Assembly (NCBI GenBank): GCA_905235225.1
Contig: CAJOKE010000035.1
Coordinates: 1 to 51,564, forward strand
Length of the DNA stretch: 51,564 bases
Origin: Paludibacteraceae bacterium
Lineage (GTDB): Bacteria; Bacteroidota; Bacteroidia; Bacteroidales; Paludibacteraceae
Reading direction: 5' to 3'
Shown here: piece by piece, positions 43,061 to 51,564 of the stretch
Position numbering within the stretch: position 1 is the first letter of the stretch
How the letters are laid out: each line of letters opens with the position of its first letter
Program-made: the position numbers and the translations under genes
Notes under the pieces: model-generated
The model's input: the letters and a program-made list of their open reading frames with translations, nothing else
Databases searched by the model: none
Told to the model about the DNA's origin: nothing

Positions 43061-44485
43061 ATGACCATTGACGCCGGAGAAGGAACACAAACCAACGGCG
43101 GTGCCGTTAATGACTGGGCGTTGTTCTCTCTCTTCGCCAAAGCCGATTATAACTTTGCTGACAGATACCTCTTCTCGGTTACTGTTCGCCGCGATGCTAC
43201 TTCCCGCCTCTATGGCGCAAAGAATCACGGGTGGTTCCCCGCTTTCTCTGCTGCTTGGCGATTCACCGAGGAACCCTTCTACCCGAAGAACGATGTTCTC
43301 ACTGACGCTAAACTCCGTGTCGGGTGGGGTGAAAATGGTAATGCCGCTATCGGCGACTTCTATGGAACATGGTCAACGTATGCCTACTCGACCGGCAATG
43401 CCGCGTATGACCTCTATGGCACAAACACCAACACCGTTGCCGGTGTAGTGGTTGCCAAAACGGGGAACCAGAACCTCAAATGGGAAACAACCATGCAGAC
43501 CAACGTCGGTCTGGACCTTGCTTTCCTGCGTGGCGATATTACCGCTTCATTCGACTGGTATCTCAAGGACACCAAGGACATGCTTACCGTACCGCCGACA
43601 CTCTCTGTTGCCGGTGAGAATGCGGCGACTTGGCGCAATACCGGTGATATGCGCAATATGGGTGTCGAGTTTATCTTTAACTACAATAGTCCCAAATACC
43701 ACGACTTCTCTTGGTCAACATCATTCAATATTTCCCATTACAAGAACACGGTTGTCAAGCTCAACGATTTCGTCTCACAACTGGGTGGCGATTACCGTCT
43801 CATAGAAGGACAACCGATGGGCGTGTACTACGGTTATGTGGTTGAAGGTATCTTCCAGGACGCTGCCCAGGTTGCCGGCCATGCTGCACAGACTGGTGCT
43901 GCACCCGGACGACTGATGTATGCGGACTTAGACGGGAACGGGATGATAGACGAGAACGACCAGCAGATAATCGGCGACCCGAACCCTGCTGTTTCCATGG
44001 GTCTCAACTTGGATTTCAAGTGGAAAGGACTTACACTCTCGATGTTCTTTACCTCCGAGGTCGGGTTTGACATCTATAATACGACGAAACGCCAGTTGGA
44101 CTTCATGTCATACGGTGGTGTCTCGACGAACCGCGGTGTGTCGGTGCTGGACGCTTGGACACCCGAGAATACCAATACATCCATTCCCGCGCTCTCTGTC
44201 GTTGATAACAACAACGAAATGCGCATGTCAACCTATTACGTAGAGGACGGCTCATACCTCAAGATGAAGTATATCAAACTCTCGTATGACCTGCCTAAGA
44301 AAGTTTTGACGCCTTGGCACTGCCAGAACCTTTCTATCTATGCCCAGGTCGAGAATGTATTTACCGCTACTGCCTATAGCGGCCTTGATCCCGAACTGCC
44401 TCTTGGCGGCTACGGAGCGCGCATTGATAACGGCCCTTATCCCCGGTCGCGTAGTTTTACTTTAGGTCTTAATCTTAATTTCTAA
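43061..44485 (+). CDS. SusC/RagA transporter of the fructan PUL, C-terminal part (frameshifted)
   Basis: The first ATG is at 43061 but the frame carries SusC sequence from 42926 onward, so this Met is internal. It contains barrel strands with DRYLFSVTVRRDATSR, HGWFPAFSAAWRFTEEPF, LRVGWGENGNAAIGDF, and ends with the outer-membrane signature SFTLGLNLNF (terminal Phe). It has no signal peptide of its own. Twelve nt after its stop comes susD. Confidence 0.9.
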   Translation: MTIDAGEGTQTNGGAVNDWALFSLFAKADYNFADRYLFSVTVRRDATSRLYGAKNHGWFPAFSAAWRFTEEPFYPKNDVLTDAKLRVGWGENGNAAIGDFYGTWSTYAYSTGNAAYDLYGTNTNTVAGVVVAKTGNQNLKWETTMQTNVGLDLAFLRGDITASFDWYLKDTKDMLTVPPTLSVAGENAATWRNTGDMRNMGVEFIFNYNSPKYHDFSWSTSFNISHYKNTVVKLNDFVSQLGGDYRLIEGQPMGVYYGYVVEGIFQDAAQVAGHAAQTGAAPGRLMYADLDGNGMIDENDQQIIGDPNPAVSMGLNLDFKWKGLTLSMFFTSEVGFDIYNTTKRQLDFMSYGGVSTNRGVSVLDAWTPENTNTSIPALSVVDNNNEMRMSTYYVEDGSYLKMKYIKLSYDLPKKVLTPWHCQNLSIYAQVENVFTATAYSGLDPELPLGGYGARIDNGPYPRSRSFTLGLNLNF

Positions 44486-44497
44486 ACAGATACGATT

Positions 44498-46144
44498 ATG
44501 AAACGAAATATTTCATTCATAGCTATTGTTTTGGCACTCTGCTTCACTTCGTGTAACAGTATGCTCAATAAAGAACCTTATGGCCAGTTTACTGCTGCTC
44601 AGTTGGACGAGCAGACGATTGAAGGACTCCTCGCTTCTGCATATGCCGGACTTGAAGCACACTTCTTCGGCAATAACGAGGCTTTCGCCGGACCAAGTAC
44701 CAACTGGATCTTTGATGTCCGCTCCGATGATGCGTATAAAGGCGGCGGCGGTGTTTCCATGGAAGCGAATATTCACCTGCTTGAAATCGCCAACATCACA
44801 TCGGACAATGTCTCTTGTTTGAACAAATGGCAGAATAACTACTATGCCATCGCACGTGTACACCAGGCAATGAATGCCGTCAGGAATGCCAAGCCTGAAA
44901 ACGAAGAAGCACTTATTGCGGAACTGAAGGTACTCCGCGCCTGGTATTACTTTGACCTCATCCGTATCTTCGAGCGTATTCCTTATTTTACGGAGAGTGA
45001 AGACCCGAACGCTGTGCGCTATGACGCCTACTCGCGCGAACAGATATTTGATTTTATCAAACAGGACCTGAGAGAGGCATATGGTATTTTGCCCGACAAA
45101 CAGGCACAACCCGGTCGGTTCGGGAAATATGTGGCTGCCGCAATCATGGCAAAGGTGAGTGCCTTTACATCGTCTTGGGCGGATGTGGTTGAGTGGTCTG
45201 ATGCTGTCATCAACAGCGGACTGTATCAGCTGTATCAGAACTACGCCGATATGTCCAAAATAGAATTTAATAACCGCTTTGAGTCTATCATGGCTATCCA
45301 GTTCTCTACGGCGAACAATAACGCGCATATCAACTGGTCGAACCTCCTGAACACAACCTACTCCGACGGCAACCTGTTCGGTAACGGTGATGATTTCTTC
45401 CTGGGTTCGCAGAACTTGGTCAATGCGTTCCGTACAGACGCTAAAGGACTGCCTTATTTGGATGATTTCAATAGCGTCAAAGTCGATGCTTCCTATACCG
45501 GCAATGTGGATCCGCGTTTGGATTTCACGGTGGGACGTATCGGAATGCCCTTCCGGGGCCATACCTATACAGCGGGCTGGTGCCGTGCGTATGATGTGTA
45601 TGGTGAGTATTCCGGCAAGAAGGGACTAATAGACCCCTCTTCACCCGATATGGTTCAGGGATTCCCATGGGGTGCATCCGGTTTGAACTTCTGCCTGATC
45701 AGATACGCGGACATTCTTCTGCTCAAAGCCGAAGCACTTATCGAACAGGGTGCAGACTTGGAGATGGCGCGTACCCTTATCAATGAAGTGCGCGAAAAAG
45801 CCGCCCGCTCTGTCGTTGCTGCATATAGTCCCCAAGACCTTGATCCAACCAAGGCGCACTACTACGTTGCCGCTTATCCTGCCGAAAACTGGACACAGGA
45901 ATACGCACGCAAAGCGGTGCGCATGGAGAGACGGCTTGAACTCGCCATGGAAGGTAACCGCTGGTTTGACCTCGTCCGTTGGGGAGTCGTTGTCGATGTC
46001 ATGAACGAGTATTTCCAATCCGAAAGTGTTCTGCGCCCCTATTATGCCGGAGCCGTAATGACTACCAACAGCATTTATCTGCCAATCCCGCTTGACGAAG
46101 TGCGTAACGGTAATGGCTTGTATGGCGAAGTCGGAGATAAATAA
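44498..46144 (+). CDS. SusD/RagB family surface lipoprotein of the fructan PUL
   Basis: 548 aa, intact. Lipoprotein signal with lipobox CFTSC. SusD features are LKVLRAWYYFDLIRIFERIPYF, CLIRYADILLLKAEALIEQG and the C-terminal RMERRLELAMEGNRWFDLVRWG. It binds oligosaccharide on the cell surface as the lid of the SusC partner encoded just upstream. Fructan specificity is inferred from the GH32 gene and from the DUF4960 protein in the same operon. Confidence 0.95.
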   Translation: MKRNISFIAIVLALCFTSCNSMLNKEPYGQFTAAQLDEQTIEGLLASAYAGLEAHFFGNNEAFAGPSTNWIFDVRSDDAYKGGGGVSMEANIHLLEIANITSDNVSCLNKWQNNYYAIARVHQAMNAVRNAKPENEEALIAELKVLRAWYYFDLIRIFERIPYFTESEDPNAVRYDAYSREQIFDFIKQDLREAYGILPDKQAQPGRFGKYVAAAIMAKVSAFTSSWADVVEWSDAVINSGLYQLYQNYADMSKIEFNNRFESIMAIQFSTANNNAHINWSNLLNTTYSDGNLFGNGDDFFLGSQNLVNAFRTDAKGLPYLDDFNSVKVDASYTGNVDPRLDFTVGRIGMPFRGHTYTAGWCRAYDVYGEYSGKKGLIDPSSPDMVQGFPWGASGLNFCLIRYADILLLKAEALIEQGADLEMARTLINEVREKAARSVVAAYSPQDLDPTKAHYYVAAYPAENWTQEYARKAVRMERRLELAMEGNRWFDLVRWGVVVDVMNEYFQSESVLRPYYAGAVMTTNSIYLPIPLDEVRNGNGLYGEVGDK

Positions 46145-46171
46145 TTGCTAACCCATAATTGTACATTGAAT

Positions 46172-47356
46172 ATGAAAACGATAATAAACAATCATCTCTA
46201 CCTGTTGCCGCTCTTGGTTTTGACCTTGGCGTTGGGTAGTTGCGAGAAGAAAAATGTCGTTCTACCCGCTGCAGATGTAACCAATCTGCAATACACTACA
46301 GAGGAAAGAACGGTCACCCTTACGTGGGACTTGCCGCAAAACGAAGAAGTTATTGCGGTGCAAATCGTGCAAAACGAAACAAGCTTTTGGGAAGAGCAGG
46401 GGGCAGTAACGAAAGCCGTTGTCGACAATGTGGAAGTCGGTGTGGAGCAGACTTTTACTGTTCGTGCCATCACTCCCGCATCTATATCAAAAGGTGTGTC
46501 TGTCAAACTCACAATCACTGCTGCTAAAATGGCGATGCCCGCTATGCTTCTGCTTGCACCCGATCCTGAAGCACTGCCTGATGATGACGAAGTGGCGGCT
46601 GCACTGTGGTTCAAGGCTAATTATGTGGACAAGCAAGCCGGTTCTTTCGTGGATGCCGACCAACTCAAGAACTTGTCTGTCAAGGATTACAGCACGCTCT
46701 TCATCATCGTTGACCGGGTCGGTATATCCTATGGTGCGGATAAATTACCCGCTGCACTCATTGCTCCGGCTGCCGTTAACGGCTTGAAAAACTATCTCGC
46801 TGAAGGCGGAACACTGTACCTCGCTAAAATGGCTACACAGCTTATCACAACTATCGGTCGTATAGATGCCGCTTACGAACCCGGTATCTTCGGCGACGGT
46901 GATGGTGCCTTGGGCGATGATACATGGTGCATGAATGCCAATATAGGTGGCATATATGACCATCGCTCACACCCCATCTTCCAGCTCATGGACAGAAACA
47001 CAACCGAATATTCACATGAGACGTTCGCTTTGCTCGGACCCGGTGGATTCCGCGAAGACCATAACTGTATGTGGGACTGCAACAGCTACGGTTTTGCAGG
47101 AGACCCCAATGTCATCAAGAACTTCGAGGACGCTACGTCATCTTCAGTCTTGGCTACATGGGGACACGTAACCGATTTCTGCTGTGCCGGTATCGTTGAG
47201 TTCCTGCCTACTGCTGATTGCAAAGGTACTGTTATCGCTAACGGATTGTCTGCGTATGAGTTTAAGCAAAACAATCAGGATAACCGGTATCAATCCAATA
47301 TTGAACGCTTGACGTTGAATACTATTAATTATCTCTCTAAATTAGGACAACAATGA
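46172..47356 (+). CDS. DUF4960-type surface glycan-binding lipoprotein
   Basis: 394 aa from ATG 46172; the in-frame start at 46145 adds nine residues before the signal. Lipobox LALGSC. An FN3-like domain (about residues 33-115) is followed by the domain found again in the two small proteins at the end of the window (LWFKANYV, INGLKNYLAEGG-like VNGLKNYLAEGGTLYLAK, WGHVTDFCCAGIVEF). I recognise this as DUF4960. Its place between susD and GH32 matches the surface fructan-binding protein of the Bacteroides thetaiotaomicron levan PUL (BT1761). It overlaps the GH32 start by 4 nt. Confidence 0.82.
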   Translation: MKTIINNHLYLLPLLVLTLALGSCEKKNVVLPAADVTNLQYTTEERTVTLTWDLPQNEEVIAVQIVQNETSFWEEQGAVTKAVVDNVEVGVEQTFTVRAITPASISKGVSVKLTITAAKMAMPAMLLLAPDPEALPDDDEVAAALWFKANYVDKQAGSFVDADQLKNLSVKDYSTLFIIVDRVGISYGADKLPAALIAPAAVNGLKNYLAEGGTLYLAKMATQLITTIGRIDAAYEPGIFGDGDGALGDDTWCMNANIGGIYDHRSHPIFQLMDRNTTEYSHETFALLGPGGFREDHNCMWDCNSYGFAGDPNVIKNFEDATSSSVLATWGHVTDFCCAGIVEFLPTADCKGTVIANGLSAYEFKQNNQDNRYQSNIERLTLNTINYLSKLGQQ

Positions 47357-49776
47357 GTCTGCCGAGGTTAATAAAAAATTGTGTTGTTTTATCATTCGGA
47401 CTTGCACTGTGCCTTTCGGCAGAGGCACAGGTGCATTTCCCCTTGGATGAAACGACAGGGTTTAATAATGCGGTGCTTATGCCCGGGGCAAAGGGCAATG
47501 CGGTTCGCTTGAACGGCTATACATCCTATGCCCGGAAAAACTATAACGCTGCCTCACTCAGTACTACCGCGCAAACGCTGTCATTCTGGTGTGCTGCGGA
47601 AACATATCCGATGATGAATGCTGCCGAAGCAGAAAACGCCTGGACCAGTATCATCGAGACATGTGACGATAATGCCCATACGGGACTTGCTGTAAGGCTG
47701 AGTTCCCAAGGCGATTATAGCTTCTATTTCTACTCCGATGGATGGAAACTGACGCTCACACCTTCTGCCAAGTTCCCGCTTTATCAGTGGAATCACATTG
47801 TCGTAACAATGGATGTCGCTAACCATCAGGCGGTTATGTACAATAACGGCGTGCAGGTTGCTTCCGGTTCGACAATGAATTCGCTGTCCGGTGGCACCGG
47901 TTCCATGCTTATCGGTAAGGACAACAAAGTCCTTACAATGGGACCCTTTATGCTGAATACCTTCAACGGATTGATTGACGATATACGTATTGACAATGCG
48001 GTTTGGACGGCGGAGCAGATTGCTGCTGATAATACGCCGGTTAATCAGGCGGACCTCATATATCCCCAAAACGCTTTTTATGCCAATATGTTGCGCCCGC
48101 ATTTTCACGCTATGCCTATGATGGGCTGGAGCAACGAAACGCATGGTATGTTCTGGAAGGATGGCAAGTATCACCTCTTCTTCCAGAAAAACCCCAACGG
48201 ACCTTATATGGCACGCTTGCACTGGGGACATCTCACATCGACTGACCTCTGCGGCTGGGAAGAACAACCCATCGCTGTTGCACCTTCCGCTTCCTATGAT
48301 ATAAAAGGCTGTTGGTCCGGCTGTGTCTTCAGCGATGCTGCTATTACAGGCGGACAGCCGTGGATTGCTTATACCGGCGTTGATAACGGACGCGCTACCA
48401 TTGACTTTGCGCAACCGCAGAATACGGAAATGACGGTCTGGACCAAGGATACACGTAATCCCCGCATTAATGGAAGACCTGCAGGGCTTACAGATGATTT
48501 CCGTGACCCCTATTTCTTCAAAAACGGTGATAAAGCGTATATGATTGTCGGCTCTTCCCGTAACGGGGTGGGCGTGACAACCCTTCACCGCTTTGACGCT
48601 AACGGAAATTTGGATAATTCCGGCGATTTGTTCTTTGCCGGAAATGATGCCGGAGTTTGTGGCACATTCTTCGAAATGCCCAATGTCACCAAAATGGGAA
48701 ACAAATGGCTCTTTACCGCCACCCCTTTAGGGTCGTCTTCCGGAGTTCGGACTGTTTACTGGGTTGGCACAATTGACGGTAACGGACATTTCGTGCCGGA
48801 CAATATGACACCTAAAACCGTTGAACTTCCCGGCGTGGCACGCGAAGGATTTGGCTTGCTTTCACCTACTATATGCCAAACCGGCGGAAAAACTATAGCG
48901 TTGGGTATAGTTCCCGATAAACTGCCCGGACAAGCCAATTATGAAATGGGGTGGGCGCACGCGCATAGTTTGCCGCGTGAGTGGACGTTGTCCGAAGACG
49001 GCGTTCTCCATCAACGCCCCTATGCCGGACTTTCCGCCCTGCGTAAAGCGACTGTCTATTCCGCAACCAACGAATCCCTGGCGGGGACAAAGGCAATACC
49101 TAACGTTGCTAACGGACGGCAGATTGAGGTGGACATGTCTTTTGTTATCAAAAGCGGAAATACCGGAGTCAACCTCTTGGTGGATGGCGGCAAGGCACTG
49201 CGTATATACTACGAGCAGGCGGGGAACCGTTTGGTAGTTGATATGCGCTCTGTACAGCGTATGGAGAATGACGGCGGCGTATTTGACGGATTCTATGCTT
49301 CCGTTTTGCCCGAATCTCATGCGTTGGGCGATGAACTTAAACTGCATGTTTATCTTGACCATTCTGTCTTGGATGTCTTTGTGGATGATAAGTGGGCAAG
49401 CTCCTACCGTGTTTTCGCTACATCGTCTGCGGCTAACGGAGTTGAATTATACTCCATGTCAACAACGACCGTTACCAATGTCGGTATATATGACCTCGAA
49501 ACAACGGTTAGCCCGAAAGACTACCCGATTATCGAACCCGGTACTGAAGCTGTCTTGAATCTGCAGACAGGAAACATAACCGTTGACGGTCATGACGGCA
49601 GATTGTGTTACGAAACTCTCGCACCGACTGTGTTGCGCCTCTATGATGTTTCGGGCAAATGTCTGGGAATACATGCCGTTAATGGCAAAGGCTCTGTCTT
49701 TGTCGGAAACGGACAGATGATCCTTGTCTCTGTTGAACAAAGTGCATTTCGGGAGTGCATCAAAATAAAATTATAA
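47353..49776 (+). CDS. GH32 family fructan hydrolase with N-terminal LamG-like domain and altered nucleophile motif
   Basis: 807 aa. Signal peptide to about residue 25 (CLSAEAQ) with no lipobox. A LamG/concanavalin-like domain spans about 27-225. The GH32 propeller starts near residue 248 (RPHFHAMP) and the C-terminal beta-sandwich ends near 730, followed by a tail with TVLRLYDVSGKCL that resembles a sorting domain. The RDP motif (D385 in FRDPYFF) and the acid/base Glu (E441 in FEMPNV) are in place. The nucleophile motif WMNDPNG reads W-S-N-E262-T-H-G, a Glu for the usual Asp. Family and context predict levan or inulin cleavage, but activity with this substitution is uncertain. ATGA overlap with the preceding gene. 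Confidence 0.9.
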   Translation: MSLPRLIKNCVVLSFGLALCLSAEAQVHFPLDETTGFNNAVLMPGAKGNAVRLNGYTSYARKNYNAASLSTTAQTLSFWCAAETYPMMNAAEAENAWTSIIETCDDNAHTGLAVRLSSQGDYSFYFYSDGWKLTLTPSAKFPLYQWNHIVVTMDVANHQAVMYNNGVQVASGSTMNSLSGGTGSMLIGKDNKVLTMGPFMLNTFNGLIDDIRIDNAVWTAEQIAADNTPVNQADLIYPQNAFYANMLRPHFHAMPMMGWSNETHGMFWKDGKYHLFFQKNPNGPYMARLHWGHLTSTDLCGWEEQPIAVAPSASYDIKGCWSGCVFSDAAITGGQPWIAYTGVDNGRATIDFAQPQNTEMTVWTKDTRNPRINGRPAGLTDDFRDPYFFKNGDKAYMIVGSSRNGVGVTTLHRFDANGNLDNSGDLFFAGNDAGVCGTFFEMPNVTKMGNKWLFTATPLGSSSGVRTVYWVGTIDGNGHFVPDNMTPKTVELPGVAREGFGLLSPTICQTGGKTIALGIVPDKLPGQANYEMGWAHAHSLPREWTLSEDGVLHQRPYAGLSALRKATVYSATNESLAGTKAIPNVANGRQIEVDMSFVIKSGNTGVNLLVDGGKALRIYYEQAGNRLVVDMRSVQRMENDGGVFDGFYASVLPESHALGDELKLHVYLDHSVLDVFVDDKWASSYRVFATSSAANGVELYSMSTTTVTNVGIYDLETTVSPKDYPIIEPGTEAVLNLQTGNITVDGHDGRLCYETLAPTVLRLYDVSGKCLGIHAVNGKGSVFVGNGQMILVSVEQSAFRECIKIKL

Positions 49777-49778
49777 AC

Positions 49779-49798
49779 GAGTTGTACCCGAACAACTC
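49779..49798 (+). other. Intergenic hairpin between GH32 and the DUF4960 genes
   Basis: Stem GAGTTGT / ACAACTC with a 6-nt loop, not followed by a T-run. It could be an RNA processing or stability element that sets apart the expression of the small DUF4960 genes; it is not a convincing terminator. Confidence 0.4.
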
Positions 49799-49816
49799 CT
49801 TAAAACTCTTGGTAAC

Positions 49817-50467
49817 ATGAAAAAGTATTTCTTCCTTTCCCTGTTCCTCGTAGCAGGATTGTTGTGCGCCAATGCACAAGTGGCTTATCTTTTAACCACT
49901 GCTGCTATTTCTGACCTGCCTTTGGAAAATGTCGGCGGAGTCGATCAGAAACCCGAACAAAATGCTGCAAATTGGTTCCAGACAACCTATGTCAATGCCA
50001 ACAAAGGTACATTTGTCAGCATTTCCGACCTCAAATCAGGTCTGGACGATAATGTAAAAGTATTATGGATTAACGTGGACCGTCAGGGACTGGCCGATCT
50101 CGCTGCTGCCGGTATAGATGCAGATGCTATTGCCGCTGTTAAAGCATTTGTTGAAAAGGGTGGCCATGTATTCCTTACCAAACAAGCCAATATGATTGCT
50201 TATAATATGGGACGTATAGGATATGCCCCCGGTTGGAGTAATGGCGGTTACAGCGTCGGTGGTGATGTGTGGTCCATCAATGCACAGTTAGGTTTGTGGC
50301 CTGACATCACAGAGAAGTTTGACCGTCGAAATCATGCCATCTTTACTAATATGACTGTGGACGCTACCAGCCGCGCTTATACCTACAATGAAGTGGTTAC
50401 ATATTATGAGACCTATCCCTTGGTTGGTATGGTTGCACGTACTGACAATAACCAATATGTGGGTTGA
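49817..50467 (+). CDS. Secreted DUF4960-type protein, copy 1, N-terminal part (frameshifted)
   Basis: 216 codons, 214 genuine. Signal peptide to about residue 20 (LLCANAQ) with no lipobox. The domain is the one in the lipoprotein encoded at 46172: ANWFQTTYVNANKGTF, AVKAFVEKGGHVFLTKQAN, GRIGYAPGW. The frame ends at TGA 50465-50467. One extra G at 50459 explains it: without it, NNQY continues as WVDMFRKDPNTGG in the next frame, giving about 365 aa. A second tandem copy follows, and 99 nt (50354-50452) are identical to the end of the window. Confidence 0.85.
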   Translation: MKKYFFLSLFLVAGLLCANAQVAYLLTTAAISDLPLENVGGVDQKPEQNAANWFQTTYVNANKGTFVSISDLKSGLDDNVKVLWINVDRQGLADLAAAGIDADAIAAVKAFVEKGGHVFLTKQANMIAYNMGRIGYAPGWSNGGYSVGGDVWSINAQLGLWPDITEKFDRRNHAIFTNMTVDATSRAYTYNEVVTYYETYPLVGMVARTDNNQYVG

Positions 50468-50915
50468 TATGTTCCGCAAAGACCCTAATACCGGCGGACA
50501 AATGCCTGCAACAGATGGCGTTACTCACTATGATAATGGTAACCCGCTTCGTCTAAAAGAATTTGAGGCTGACTGGACATGCCAGGTACTTGCCGTTTGG
50601 GGACATGTCGTTGACTTCTGCGGCAGTGGTATCATCGAATTCAAACCGCAAGGCGATTTCAAAGGCACTATCCTTACCAACGGATTTGCCGCTTACCAAT
50701 GGGGTACTTCTAATGACTACCTTGAGAATGTGAAAACTCTCACCAAAAACTCTTTGGAATATCTTCTCTCACTTGCCAAAACAACGGATGTGGAGAATGT
50801 AAATGCCCTGCCTGCTGACGGACGTATCTTCAATATACTCGGACAACCCGTTGACGCTGATGCCGCACACAATGGTATCTTCATCATCAACGGAGCAAAA
50901 GTATTCATCCCTTAA
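50388..50915 (+). CDS. Secreted DUF4960-type protein, copy 1, C-terminal part (frameshifted)
   Basis: The true continuation starts at 50460 (WVDMFRKDPN); the ATG at 50388 lies upstream and out of phase with copy 1, so the first 24 or so residues are not real protein. It contains WGHVVDFCGSGIIEFKPQGD, matching WGHVTDFCCAGIVEF in the lipoprotein, and ends in a tail (GRIFNILGQPVD, GIFIINGAKVFIP) of the type seen at the C-terminus of many secreted Bacteroidales proteins. Confidence 0.82.
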   Translation: MKWLHIMRPIPWLVWLHVLTITNMWVDMFRKDPNTGGQMPATDGVTHYDNGNPLRLKEFEADWTCQVLAVWGHVVDFCGSGIIEFKPQGDFKGTILTNGFAAYQWGTSNDYLENVKTLTKNSLEYLLSLAKTTDVENVNALPADGRIFNILGQPVDADAAHNGIFIINGAKVFIP

Positions 50916-50928
50916 AATAACAACAATT

Positions 50929-51564
50929 ATGAAAAAGTATTTTTTCCTCTCGTTGCTCCTTGTAGCAGCAATCATTAGTGCAAATGCACAAATGGCGTAT
51001 CTCATGACCGCCGCTTCTGTTGACCAGCTGCCGGCTGAAAACGCTAACGGCGTTGACCAAAAACCCGAGCAGAACGCTGCTAACTGGTTCCAGACAACCT
51101 ACATCAATGCCAACAAAGGTAAATTCGTCAGCATCGATGAACTCAAAGCCGGTCTCGGTACTGATGTCAAAGTATTGTGGATCAATATTGACCGTCAGTC
51201 TCTTGCAAACCTTGCAGCTGCCGGTATGGATGCCGATGCTATCGCTGCTGTTAAAGCTTATGTCGCTAAAGGCGGACAGTTGCTGCTCACCAAGCAGGCT
51301 AACATGATTGCCTATAATATCGGACGTATAGGATATGCCCCCGGTTGGGGTAATGGTGGTTACAGCGTCGGCGGTGATGTTTGGACCATCAATGCCCAGT
51401 TAGGCTTGTGGCCTGATATTACGGAGCATTTTGACCGTCGCAACCACCCTGTTTTCAGTGAACTCACTGTGGACGCTACCAGCCGCGCTTATACCTACAA
51501 TGAAGTGGTTACATATTATGAGACCTATCCCTTGGTTGGTATGGTTGCACGTACTGACAATAAC
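50929..51564 (+). CDS. Secreted DUF4960-type protein, copy 2, 3' end beyond the window
   Basis: Begins at ATG 50929 after aaaataacaacaatt and is open for 212 codons to the last base. Signal peptide MKKYFFLSLLLVAAIISANA followed by Q. It aligns with copy 1 over its whole visible length (QKPEQNAANWFQTTY, WINIDRQSLANLAAAG, NMIAYNIGRIGYAPGWGNGG), and the last 99 nt are identical to copy 1. It is a tandem paralogue; the pair probably augments fructan binding at or outside the cell, by analogy with the related lipoprotein in the same locus. Confidence 0.88.
   Translation, partial: MKKYFFLSLLLVAAIISANAQMAYLMTAASVDQLPAENANGVDQKPEQNAANWFQTTYINANKGKFVSIDELKAGLGTDVKVLWINIDRQSLANLAAAGMDADAIAAVKAYVAKGGQLLLTKQANMIAYNIGRIGYAPGWGNGGYSVGGDVWTINAQLGLWPDITEHFDRRNHPVFSELTVDATSRAYTYNEVVTYYETYPLVGMVARTDNN
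51466..51564 (+). repeat. 99-nt exact repeat of 50354-50452 at the window edge
   Basis: These 99 bases, beginning actgtggacgctaccag and ending actgacaataac, match 50354-50452 without a mismatch, while sequence just before them differs at many positions. The match runs into the window end, so its full length is unknown. Confidence 0.95.

Overview
The window reads as a contig from an anaerobic, probably gut-associated member of the order Bacteroidales (Bacteroidota). The grounds are two SusC/SusD polysaccharide-utilisation loci (PULs), DUF4960-type glycan-binding proteins, a C-terminal domain resembling the type IX secretion (T9SS) sorting domain, and promoters of the Bacteroidota form TTTG-(about 20 nt)-TAnnTTTG. 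I cannot name a genus. Both ends cut through genes, and the last 99 nt are an exact repeat of an internal stretch, so the right edge may be an assembly break. I saw no rRNA, tRNA, CRISPR array or transposase.

Layout. (1) 1-537: end of an unrecognised gene. (2) 589-11710: a surface-protein cluster on the + strand. It holds a 1861-codon exported repeat protein whose start region carries an 11-bp tandem repeat that shifts the reading frame, a second very large InlB-repeat/T9SS-type protein split by a one-base frameshift near 9201, and a small exported protein with a C-terminal membrane segment and Arg tail. (3) 11711-12395: a dense noncoding stretch with a terminator, an 11-bp tandem array, a CGTACTG cluster, a promoter and a purine-rich leader built from 18-bp repeats. 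(4) 12396-21363: the front half of the division and cell-wall (dcw) cluster, mraZ-rsmH-ftsL-ftsI-murE-mraY-murD-ftsW, tightly packed; murG, murC, ftsQ, ftsA and ftsZ do not follow. (5) 21471-25301: an RsmF-type rRNA methyltransferase, a DEAD-box helicase and a sugar MFS transporter. (6) 25337-38639, minus strand: a single galactan PUL/operon, in transcription order GH53 lipoprotein, SusE/F-like surface binding protein, SusC, SusD (frameshifted), sugar nucleotidyltransferase, galE, a second GH53, galK, galM. (7) 39227-41249, plus strand: an unknown 171-aa protein and a membrane-spanning regulator (periplasmic sugar-binding domain, one membrane helix, AraC DNA-binding domain). (8) 41443-51564: a fructan/levan-type PUL, SusC (frameshifted), SusD, DUF4960 lipoprotein, GH32, and two further tandem DUF4960 proteins, the first frameshifted and the second running off the end.

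How it fits together. The galactan operon contains surface cleavage (GH53), binding and import (SGBP, SusC/D) and much of galactose catabolism (galM, galK, galE and a nucleotidyltransferase that may stand in for galT). The MFS transporter, convergent with it, is a plausible inner-membrane hexose importer. The fructan locus has the gene order of known levan PULs and lies beside the membrane-spanning sensor that most likely controls it.

The most unusual signals are: reading-frame lesions confined to exported proteins, all in the sense of extra bases (+11, +1, +7, +1, +1), two of them tandem duplications that could be reversible; a dispersed, inverted family of 11-bp tandem arrays; a 10-bp-phased T-tract array between divergent promoters; a one-component transmembrane PBP-AraC regulator; and a GH32 enzyme whose catalytic nucleophile motif reads WSNETHG instead of WMNDPNG.
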